A stretch of 17,730 nt of DNA, taken from positions 1 through 17,730 of the forward strand of contig JBKHBT010000069.1 of NCBI GenBank assembly GCA_046542255.1, read 5' to 3'. Position numbers and translations under genes: made by a program. Below are positions 1-6,218 of this stretch, in pieces. Below the pieces are notes generated by a model, which did no database searches, was not told the origin of the DNA, and saw only the letters and a program-made list of their open reading frames with translations. The DNA is from JBKHBT01 sp046542255 (GTDB lineage: Bacteria > UBP14 > UBA6098 > JBKHBT01). The stretch's first letter is position 1. Each line of letters opens with the position of its first letter.

Positions 1-20
1 GTTAAACTTGGGGAATGAAC

Positions 21-82
21 CAGTCGAAATATATGAATAAACATATTAATCTTATGATGAACATCATCGAGCTATTCGACTG
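21..82. repeat. nested inverted repeats resembling a three-way junction
   Basis: Outer arms CAGTCGAA (21-28) and TTCGACTG (75-82) enclose two smaller hairpins: ATATG/CATAT (31-35, 42-46) and ATGAT/ATCAT (54-58, 63-67). The element begins 17 bases beyond the stop of the racemase gene on the minus strand. No T tract follows, so it is not a simple terminator. It may be a 3' UTR structure or lie before a gene outside the window. Confidence 0.35.
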
Positions 83-99
83 ATTCTTTCACAGAAAAA

Positions 100-1224
100 C
101 TATTCAACAACCTTATCAATAAATTTTGAATTCATCAGCCTGGCAACAGCCATATAATCCAGGTTAAAATGGATTTTATCTCCGATTTTATATCGCGGCT
201 TTCCATCCTCGGCAACATTTTCACCAAGGTCCACTACCGTCATATCTGATGTCGTGCCGATATAATCCACTGTCTCATCGCTTGGCTTGACAGTATCCAT
301 ATCGACATCGAGAATACCAAAATCCAAAATAGCACGATAGCTTTTTGGTATTGGTTTAGGCTCGTATTCGGTTGGGCTTAGTTGCTCTTCTTCATCTTCG
401 CTGGTATGGCCGACATTGCCTTCAGACATAACACCATCGGGCAGAGATTCCTTTTGTTCCAGCTCGATGATATTTGCAGAAAAATCGAATGTCTCCAGCG
501 AAAGATTACGGAAGACCTTGCCATCCATCGGCGTCGTGCCCATGAATACAGCTTCGCCAAGCCGCAGGTGATTAACTGCTTTGGGAAGCTTTTTCATCGG
601 AATAAGAGGCAGTGTAATCGAACTACCGCCAGAATTAAGCACAATATCACGATTGAATTTGGTCTCCAAAAGCTGATGATATAGGCTAAGTTGAATTAAT
701 TTATCATATGTCGGCATAATACCGTACATACAGCCAAGATTCGTTCCGATCCCGATTACTTCGATATTCGAAAGGCTAAAGACCTTATCATAAAACTCGA
801 TAAGATTTTCACGCATAACTCCCTCACGAAGCTCGCCCAGCTCGATCATGATAATAACTTTATGGAGTTTATCCTGTCTTTTGGCTGCGCGATTAAGGGC
901 CTTTATTGTTGTAAAGGAAGTGTTCAGGGAAATATCGGCATATTCGATAACAGTATCCACATAGCTAATAGCAGGTGGCTTGATATACATTGTCATAAGA
1001 TCTGGATTAATCTGCTTGACCTTTTTCAGAGAAGACAACCTGGAATCGCCTACAGAATGGATAGTATCAACAGAAGGCGGCTCGAGAATTCTTTCGAGAG
1101 CTTTCTGATTGCCAGAAAGAATCTTGAGAATAAGCGTCCATTTGAGATCATAAGTTGATAGGTAGCTATCGAGTTTTTTGATATTCCCGATAATATTTCG
1201 AGTTTTTATTGTAAGTTCTGCCAT
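100..1224 (-). CDS. PLP-dependent racemase of the alanine/ornithine racemase family
   Basis: A 374-residue cytosolic fold-type III PLP enzyme, probably racemising an amino acid such as ornithine or alanine. Visible family marks are an N-terminal strand ending in a lysine that should carry PLP (K34, in LILKILSGN), the segment VNHLRLGEAVFMG, then NIIELEQKESLPDG, the dimer/active-site region AILDFGILDVD, and the end GDKIHFNLDYMAVARLMNS. These match the ornithine-racemase/YhfX-like group rather than canonical Alr, and the canonical alanine racemase C-terminal domain with catalytic Tyr is absent. An acidic, probably disordered insertion (about ten Asp/Glu, including SEDEEEQ) lies between the last two motifs. 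An upstream in-frame ATG at 1314 would add 30 residues that overlap the GNAT gene and do not resemble the family, so I choose the ATG at 1224. It follows the GNAT stop by one base and has only a weak purine-rich site (AAAGAAA), suggesting translational coupling. The exact substrate cannot be read from the sequence. Confidence 0.85.
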   Translation of the reverse strand: MAELTIKTRNIIGNIKKLDSYLSTYDLKWTLILKILSGNQKALERILEPPSVDTIHSVGDSRLSSLKKVKQINPDLMTMYIKPPAISYVDTVIEYADISLNTSFTTIKALNRAAKRQDKLHKVIIMIELGELREGVMRENLIEFYDKVFSLSNIEVIGIGTNLGCMYGIMPTYDKLIQLSLYHQLLETKFNRDIVLNSGGSSITLPLIPMKKLPKAVNHLRLGEAVFMGTTPMDGKVFRNLSLETFDFSANIIELEQKESLPDGVMSEGNVGHTSEDEEEQLSPTEYEPKPIPKSYRAILDFGILDVDMDTVKPSDETVDYIGTTSDMTVVDLGENVAEDGKPRYKIGDKIHFNLDYMAVARLMNSKFIDKVVE

Positions 1225-1225
1225 A

Positions 1226-1669
1226 TTATTTCTTTGTATAGCGCATTTCTGCGTATTTTGTGGTAAAACCAAATCGCTCATAGAAACCTTTAGCAGGATT
1301 CTCATATTCGACATGAAGCTTCACATCAGTGTCTGCCTCTTCGATTCCGGTTTTGACCAGATTATATCCGATTCCTTGCCCACGATGGTTGGGGCTGGAT
1401 GCGACATAAACTATTATATGCTCTGGAATGTATTCTGCCATTCCGGTATTGTTCATAATTAGGCCACCGACTACTTCTCCATCGATAACCGCAGCAAGTA
1501 AAAAGCCGCCCATACCTTCGGAATCATTGAAAGCATAATCGATCGATTTCTCGATTGCCTGACGCTCATCGCCCCATTGCTCTAAGGCACCAAACATAAA
1601 GTCGACAAACTTCTCGCGTGTTACTTCTTTTGTAAAATCATTTTCAGTATGGATTTTAACAATATCCAT
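1226..1669 (-). CDS. GNAT-family N-acetyltransferase
   Basis: A 147-residue acyl-CoA N-acyltransferase. The diagnostic acetyl-CoA pyrophosphate loop (motif A, R/Q-x-x-G-x-G/A) is seen as HRGQGIG, preceded by the beta-strand IIVYVASSP and followed by the helix YNLVKTGIEEA. The late motif ENPAKGFYERFGF is the usual motif B, where the Tyr after the Ala/Gly-rich turn often acts as general acid. The length is normal for a single GNAT domain. The start has a good site AAGGAA five bases upstream. The gene sits 192 bases after alr and one base before the second racemase, so it is probably co-transcribed with the latter. A racemised amino acid or a D-amino acid is a plausible acceptor, but this is inferred from the neighbourhood only. 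Confidence 0.88.
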   Translation of the reverse strand: MDIVKIHTENDFTKEVTREKFVDFMFGALEQWGDERQAIEKSIDYAFNDSEGMGGFLLAAVIDGEVVGGLIMNNTGMAEYIPEHIIVYVASSPNHRGQGIGYNLVKTGIEEADTDVKLHVEYENPAKGFYERFGFTTKYAEMRYTKK

Positions 1670-1736
1670 TATTATTCCTTTCTGGTTTCGTTCAAGTCGT
1701 TTACATTGTTCTTCATTTGATCGGTAAGCAAAAAAA

Positions 1737-1764
1737 ATTGATTAGCTTAATTAATTAACTCAAT
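1737..1764 (-). terminator. weak AT-rich hairpin plus U8, possible terminator after alr
   Basis: Read on the minus strand, downstream of alr, an imperfect AT-rich inverted repeat (outer ATTGA/TCAAT, core TTAATTAATTAA) runs directly into eight T residues (A8 at 1730-1737 on the plus strand). The stem has almost no G-C pairs, so any termination would be partial. It would separate alr from the GNAT/racemase pair. The rest of the 192-base gap (1670-1861) shows no convincing promoter. Confidence 0.3.
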
Positions 1765-1861
1765 TAAAATATCTATTCTTTCATCAATAAGCTAAATATA
1801 AATAATTCTCCGAAAAAATCAAGAGATTTCTAAGATGCTATCAAATATGATTTTACGGGTT

Positions 1862-3013
1862 TTATTCGATTGGTATTCTGGGAATATGTTCTGGAAGGCG
1901 TGTCAAAAGCTCGTAGTTGAGTAGATTACTGAATTCGCCAAAGCTGGCAACCGATATTGAATTTCTGCCCTGAGTACCAATCAATACTACTTCATCGCCT
2001 TTTTGGACATTCTCCAGCTCAGTAATATTGACCATGACGAGATTCATATTCACAATACCGATAACGTCACAGTACTGATCATGAATTAAAACTCTGCCCT
2101 GATGAGAAAGGCTCCTGCTGAATCCCTGTGAATATCCGACCGGTATTATGGCGATTTTGGTTTTGTTCTGGGCAAGATAATCGGTTCCGTAACCAATGAA
2201 TTCACCTATTTCCGCTTCTTTGGTGCTCATGACTTTGCTCTTCCATGTGATTAGGCATCTTAGTGGATCGTTTTTATCTTCGCGTTTGGATATATAATGA
2301 ATAAATGTCTCTTTGGATGACCAGAATCCATATTGCATAATCCCGATTCTTACCATATCCATTCTGGTCTTAGGATATGTCATTGCCGCTGCTGAACATG
2401 CAGTATGGTGGTATTTCGGCAATACCTTGACTCGCTTTAGCCAACGAGCGATTTTCTGAAACTGCATCTTCTGTTTTTTGACTCTGACATAATTTGCGAT
2501 ACTTTCTGCGCCAGCATAATGAGTACAAAGTCCCTGAAAAACGAGTTGATCGGAGAAATGTTGCAATCTATCGAGCACACAACCGAGTTGCTTGACCTGA
2601 AAGCCCGTCCTATTCATTCCGGTTTCGACTTCGATATGTACCTTTGCTTTTTTGCCCATCCTTTTGGCAATCTCGATTGCTTTGTCCAGCCTATCGAGTT
2701 CGAAGACGAAGAATTCGACATCGTTTTCGATTGCCCATGCCAGCTCGTCATTTTCAATCTGGCCCATTATCATAATCGTAGTTTTGCTTTTGCGAGCTTC
2801 GTGTGCCTGAAGAGCTTCGTATGCACTAAAAACAGAGAAATGATCTACGCCACAGCCTTCTGCCATCGGAACGAATGTCTTTATACCATGCCCATATGCA
2901 TTGCCCTTAACCACAGAAGACAACTTGACAATCGGGCCAAGTTCCTTCTTAAGAAAATCGATATTGTTCTGAAGAGCACTTTTATGTAATTCTATATGCG
3001 AAGTATAAAACAT
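1862..3013 (-). CDS. alr: alanine racemase
   Basis: A 383-residue cytosolic PLP enzyme that interconverts L- and D-alanine for peptidoglycan. The PLP lysine lies in SSVVKGNAYGHG near residue 38. The barrel motifs VEVETGMNRTGF and GLCTHYAGAES follow, then the substrate/cofactor region MVRIGIMQYGFW. The C-terminal domain carries the catalytic tyrosine in IGYGTDYLA and the strand VVLIGTQG. The length is that of a standard Alr. The ATG at 3013 is the only sensible start: an in-frame TGA lies 24-27 bases upstream and the N-terminus YTSHIELHKSALQNNI fits the family. The ribosome-binding site is unusual: a near-perfect AGGAGGTGAT lies too far upstream, with a small hairpin between it and the ATG (see separate entry). 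The flavodoxin gene ends 56 bases upstream, so the two may share a transcript. Confidence 0.95.
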   Translation of the reverse strand: MFYTSHIELHKSALQNNIDFLKKELGPIVKLSSVVKGNAYGHGIKTFVPMAEGCGVDHFSVFSAYEALQAHEARKSKTTIMIMGQIENDELAWAIENDVEFFVFELDRLDKAIEIAKRMGKKAKVHIEVETGMNRTGFQVKQLGCVLDRLQHFSDQLVFQGLCTHYAGAESIANYVRVKKQKMQFQKIARWLKRVKVLPKYHHTACSAAAMTYPKTRMDMVRIGIMQYGFWSSKETFIHYISKREDKNDPLRCLITWKSKVMSTKEAEIGEFIGYGTDYLAQNKTKIAIIPVGYSQGFSRSLSHQGRVLIHDQYCDVIGIVNMNLVMVNITELENVQKGDEVVLIGTQGRNSISVASFGEFSNLLNYELLTRLPEHIPRIPIE

Positions 3014-3046
3014 TGCGATGCAGAGAAAACTGCGGAATCACCTCCT
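3014..3046 (-). promoter_or_regulatory. distant perfect Shine-Dalgarno with intervening hairpin before alr
   Basis: On the minus strand AGGAGGTGAT (3046-3037) matches the anti-Shine-Dalgarno over ten bases but lies about 24 bases before the alr ATG. Between them GCAG (3033-3030) can pair with CTGC (3023-3020) around the loop TTTTCT. Folding removes 14 bases and leaves roughly a 10-base effective spacing. No other ATG, GTG or TTG in the alr frame lies closer to the site, and no second purine-rich site is present near the ATG. Confidence 0.55.
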
Positions 3047-3069
3047 GATATATACTTTATCGCCAGCTT

Positions 3070-3549
3070 TCAGATTTGCTTTATTTTTTTGGCAAATTGT
3101 TTCGTTTTTTCGGTTCTTTGTTTTTGGTCTTTTTCTTTATCGGAAAGATAAAAGCTCTCACCGAATTCATTATCAGCAAGCAATTTTTTTAGATTTTCGA
3201 ATGTCCTGCCGGCATTGTCACCAGCAGACATAAAAACATGGATTTTCTTGCCAGAAATAGGGTTTTGCTCGAAAAATTTCTTAATATAAGCAGCATAGCT
3301 GCCACCCCAAACAGGAGTACCTATGATTATCTCCTCATAGTCATCGATATTTTTATCGAAGCTTTCGATATTGAAGTTTCTTGTAATCATCCGCCACATA
3401 AAAGCCAGTATCTGGCCGGCTTTACCTTTGGCTTTGATAGGATTCTTTGCTTTTATAGCATAAACATCTGCATCGATTTCCGAAGCTATATCTTCTGCGA
3501 TCTTTGCAGTATTACCCGATAGAGAATAGTAAACTATTAATGTCTTCAT
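3070..3549 (-). CDS. flavodoxin-like FMN protein
   Basis: A 159-residue flavodoxin-fold protein, probably an electron carrier or small flavin oxidoreductase in the cytosol. The N-terminal strand and phosphate loop are clear (TLIVYYSLSGNTAKIAEDIA, where S-x-S-G-N-T holds the FMN phosphate). The second family motif IIIGTPVWGGSYAAYIKKFF follows near residue 80, and a third strand with the flavin-side loop HVFMSAGDNAGRTF near 110. The C-terminus is Lys-rich and charged. Two starts are possible: GTG at 3555 and ATG at 3549. I prefer ATG because the resulting MKTLIVYYS is the usual flavodoxin beginning and AAAGG lies five bases before it. The gene is followed 56 bases later by alr. The partner enzyme is unknown. 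Confidence 0.9.
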   Translation of the reverse strand: MKTLIVYYSLSGNTAKIAEDIASEIDADVYAIKAKNPIKAKGKAGQILAFMWRMITRNFNIESFDKNIDDYEEIIIGTPVWGGSYAAYIKKFFEQNPISGKKIHVFMSAGDNAGRTFENLKKLLADNEFGESFYLSDKEKDQKQRTEKTKQFAKKIKQI

Positions 3550-3659
3550 CGCCACCTTTCTTCCTTTTGCTTTCTATATCTTACTGCGATACATGGAATT
3601 GTCAAGATAAATTTGTATTGTGGATGCTGATGCATCGATTTCCAAAAGGACGTATTGTA

Positions 3660-3684
3660 GGGCGCAGGTTCATAACCTGCCCCT
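3660..3684. repeat. palindromic GC-rich hairpin in an AT-rich gap
   Basis: GGGCGCAGGTT (3660-3670) and AACCTGCCCC (3674-3683) form a hairpin of seven uninterrupted pairs, one mismatch and two to three more, around the three-base loop CAT. It lies between the secreted-protein gene and the flavodoxin gene and is much more GC-rich than its surroundings. On the plus strand a T7 tract follows after a gap of eight or nine bases; on the minus strand no T tract follows, so it is a poor terminator for the upstream gene. It resembles the short dispersed GGGCAGGTT...AACCTGCCC palindromes seen in intergenic regions of several environmental genomes. No second copy occurs in this window. Confidence 0.5.
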
Positions 3685-3718
3685 TAAAACTTTTTTTAAA
3701 AAATGGCTTTAGACGAGA

Positions 3719-5884
3719 TCACCTAATCAGCGTAATTGTCCCATTACAAATAATTTCGCCATCTTGCTCTATGGTATAGAAATAAAGCCCTGGCCGGCAT
3801 TTGACATTATTTGTGTCATTACCGTCCCAAATGCGGCCTTCGACATCTCCGATAATTAGCTGTCTCGGCGCCTTTGAACGCCAGACTTCTGCTTTATAGC
3901 GGTCGAAAATGGCGATTTCTACCTCTTCGCTGAAAAGCCTTGGGTAGTAGAAGAGCAATCTATCATTGATACCATCATCATTTGGCGTGAATGGATTTGG
4001 AGCAATTCCACATGTCATCGATGGCTCTATGATAAATGACCAGCAATCCGAGAAAAAATTGGGGCTGCATCTATCCGGAGAATCTTCCATATCGATACAA
4101 ACCACTATGGTATCGCCATTTAAGAACCTCTGGCCGAAATCTTCCGGGTCGAAATAGACCTCGCCGCCATTCCCATCCATTCGAATATCAAGCTCAGTTG
4201 ATGAGTAGTGAACCGAATCGACCAAAAGCTCGATACTGGTTTCATCGACTCCCGAGCCATGGTCATCGAATGAAATTCTAATATCCTGATAGATATCGCG
4301 GACCATTGCCTGTGTTGGCAATAGAAATTCCGCAGTCGGCGGATAATAATCGGTCATAAATATGAGCTGGATTGGCGATGTAATATCATTTCCAAAATGA
4401 TCCTGCGCATGTCGAAGTTCCGCAATGACAGTATCTACCGAAGGCCAACCGGAATCTGCATGGAAAACCAAAACGGGCTCATTCCAGCTTATCTCGGGCG
4501 ATGAAATATCATATTCAATGCCATTTACCCAAAATTCGATTGTGCTCTCATCGATACCATAGAAATCTTCAATAGTTACTACAATCGATTCAGGCATACA
4601 TGATGTATAAATCTCTGGCTCCGGCTCGATGAACTCGGCAATCGGCGCATCCGGATCGCGCATAAACCATGAATAATAAACCGTATCGGCATTCGGGTCG
4701 CAAAGGTCCGGCGAATCGTGTGCAGATACCCAAATCCTGATAGAATCTCCCGGTGACCATGCAATACCCGCCGCAACGGGATCGATAAACAGGCGGCCAT
4801 CAGAAAAATAACTACCATTTTCGCCCAAATCAAACCAGCCACTTCCTGCATCTATAATTGTCGATGAGCTATCCAGGCCGGAAAGGCTGTCATCTATAAA
4901 AATAGTTATCGAATCGGGCATTTCATCGTGAATAATGTCTGTGGGATATACCAGCTCGAATAATGGCGGCGAAAGATCGACATAAAAACCCGTTCTTACA
5001 TCAAAAAATGATGTATCCAGGTCCCAGCCGCATGAGTCTTCTGCATATAGGACTTCCGCTTCGACATATTGGCCATTTTCGTATAGGATCGGTGGTGCCG
5101 GAGTAAAAGTTAGCAATGAATCATTGTCCCATTCGAGATAATCATCGAAGATGCTATATGCCCAACCATCGACCATAAGAGAGATGGTATTAGGATCGAT
5201 ATTTCCGCAACATCCCCGGCGGCAAACAACTACAATCTCGAAGATAAGGCCGGCAATACCGCCAGAATTATAGCCCATAATATCCACCGTATCGACTCCG
5301 CCATTGAAATATGGCGTAAGATCGAATTCATGCAGCATTCGCCAACCAGTGGAACCGCTTCCTGGGTTTCCATGCGTTGTATCGATATATGTATCATTGG
5401 CGTAAATTGTCGCTTGATTATCGGCCTGAATGCGGATAAATGCAGTATCGACTGCGGAGCATTCGGTCTCGACAAGTACACGAAACCAGTCGCCATGGCT
5501 TCCAGTAGCACGCTCTTCACTCCAGACCCAATCGCAAAGATTCGTATCCAAATCGACCCAATAAGTGCCCCAACGATCATCCTCCATATTATAAACAGGC
5601 TCCCATGAAGAAGTTGAAGAATCGTAGTATTCGACAGTTGAGTCGGTGGATGTAATATAAAGCGATTCGACTGTGGAAGGCATCGTATCGCAACAGCGGA
5701 TTTTGGCGATTATTTCCTGATTTGCACAGGATGTATAAATATCTTCGGGTGGATGGATGAAATCTGCGCAAAGGCCGAGACTTTCTGAGAGCATAATCTC
5801 AAAATGATTACATGGTTGTGATAATACTATCATTGGCAATGAGATTATTAGTAAGAACCAAATTACTTTAAAACAAATTTTCAT
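3719..5884 (-). CDS. secreted multi-domain adhesin-like protein with gliding-motility-type C-terminal tail
   Basis: A 721-residue exported protein of unknown function. A signal peptide is clear (basic MKICFK, hydrophobic core, small residues near VLSQP). A galactose-binding-like beta-sandwich fits residues about 95-225 (IRIQADNQATIYANDTYI, later DLTPYFNGGVDTVDIMGYNSGG). Beta-sandwich modules then repeat, recognisable by FI.P...IYTSC at two places, by (G)xDxSTI / ETSIELLVD, and by GDSIRIWV or GDTIVVC close to the module end followed by DSPDxCxPN. Cysteines recur at the same place of each module, suggesting disulfides. The tail from about residue 635 starts PNPFTPNDDGIND and ends with PGLYFYTIEQDGE, the FlgD-like/CHU_C fold used as a type IX export and surface-anchoring signal. 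The ATG has AAGGAG four bases upstream. It lies behind a near-consensus promoter. It is probably a cell-surface or matrix protein; no enzyme motif is visible. Confidence 0.85.
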   Translation of the reverse strand: MKICFKVIWFLLIISLPMIVLSQPCNHFEIMLSESLGLCADFIHPPEDIYTSCANQEIIAKIRCCDTMPSTVESLYITSTDSTVEYYDSSTSSWEPVYNMEDDRWGTYWVDLDTNLCDWVWSEERATGSHGDWFRVLVETECSAVDTAFIRIQADNQATIYANDTYIDTTHGNPGSGSTGWRMLHEFDLTPYFNGGVDTVDIMGYNSGGIAGLIFEIVVVCRRGCCGNIDPNTISLMVDGWAYSIFDDYLEWDNDSLLTFTPAPPILYENGQYVEAEVLYAEDSCGWDLDTSFFDVRTGFYVDLSPPLFELVYPTDIIHDEMPDSITIFIDDSLSGLDSSSTIIDAGSGWFDLGENGSYFSDGRLFIDPVAAGIAWSPGDSIRIWVSAHDSPDLCDPNADTVYYSWFMRDPDAPIAEFIEPEPEIYTSCMPESIVVTIEDFYGIDESTIEFWVNGIEYDISSPEISWNEPVLVFHADSGWPSVDTVIAELRHAQDHFGNDITSPIQLIFMTDYYPPTAEFLLPTQAMVRDIYQDIRISFDDHGSGVDETSIELLVDSVHYSSTELDIRMDGNGGEVYFDPEDFGQRFLNGDTIVVCIDMEDSPDRCSPNFFSDCWSFIIEPSMTCGIAPNPFTPNDDGINDRLLFYYPRLFSEEVEIAIFDRYKAEVWRSKAPRQLIIGDVEGRIWDGNDTNNVKCRPGLYFYTIEQDGEIICNGTITLIR

Positions 5885-5910
5885 ATGACTCCTTGAATAT
5901 ACTTTATAGA

Positions 5911-5939
5911 ATCATAAATAATTTTAACCAGAATGTCAA
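5911..5939 (-). promoter_or_regulatory. sigma70-type promoter of the secreted-protein gene
   Basis: On the minus strand TTGACA (5939-5934), exactly 17 bases, then TATGAT (5916-5911). This predicts a start near 5904 and a leader of about 20 bases carrying the AAGGAG site. The -35 is a perfect match to the bacterial housekeeping consensus and the -10 differs at one base. Confidence 0.8.
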
Positions 5940-6018
5940 GAAAATTGCTATGTCCGGCTTTGTATATTAGAATTTTGAAAAGGATAGCGACTTATGGATA
6001 AATAATAAGAAATATCGC

Positions 6019-6030
6019 ACTATGCATAGT
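6019..6030. promoter_or_regulatory. perfect 12-bp palindrome, possible operator
   Basis: ACTATGCATAGT is its own reverse complement. It lies between the two divergent promoters, about 110 bases upstream of the kinase promoter and 80 bases beyond the other. It could be a dimeric regulator site; nothing identifies the regulator. Confidence 0.3.
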
Positions 6031-6142
6031 TTCGTTGAATGGGTTAAAATGTACAATAAAATATCCATATTCAGCAAATCGTTACAAATCGCCACATGGA
6101 TAGTGAATATTTTACCTGTCATGAAAGTTTAAATAATTAGAC

Positions 6143-6171
6143 TTGCCATACTTTGAAGTAAGAATTATTAT
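6143..6171 (+). promoter_or_regulatory. sigma70-type promoter of the sensor-kinase gene
   Basis: TTGCCA (6143-6148), 17 bases, TATTAT (6166-6171). It predicts a start near 6178 and a leader of about 40 bases. The leader has no good Shine-Dalgarno sequence before the ATG at 6219 (only AAAAG immediately upstream), so translation may be weak. Confidence 0.65.
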
Positions 6172-6218
6172 TAATTAGAATGAGTATTAACTTTTATTAG
6201 AATAACGATTATTAAAAG

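Larger units (their letters stand above)
5885..6218. other. 334-base divergent intergenic region
   Basis: This gap separates the divergently transcribed secreted-protein and sensor-kinase genes. It holds one promoter for each side (5911-5939 and 6143-6171), a 12-bp perfect palindrome (6019-6030), and a 15-base stretch (6031-6045) identical to part of the kinase coding sequence. I see no convincing small gene in it. Confidence 0.7.

Noticed and set aside
1225..1314. Longer start for the second racemase at 1314
   Set aside because: The extra 30 residues overlap the GNAT gene in another frame and do not fit the family. ATG 1224 directly follows the GNAT stop.
1750..1760. TTAATTAATTAA palindrome as an operator
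   Set aside because: In such AT-rich sequence a palindrome of TTAA units is expected by chance. It is mentioned only as part of a weak hairpin.
2519..2989. 156-codon open frame on the plus strand
   Set aside because: It lies wholly inside alr on the other strand and has no family features or ribosome site.
3018..3050. Plus-strand similarity to the 3' end of 16S rRNA (CTGCGG..ATCACCTCCT)
   Set aside because: Most of the match is simply the complement of the alr Shine-Dalgarno sequence. The remaining CTGCGG is short and three bases are missing, so chance is the simpler explanation.
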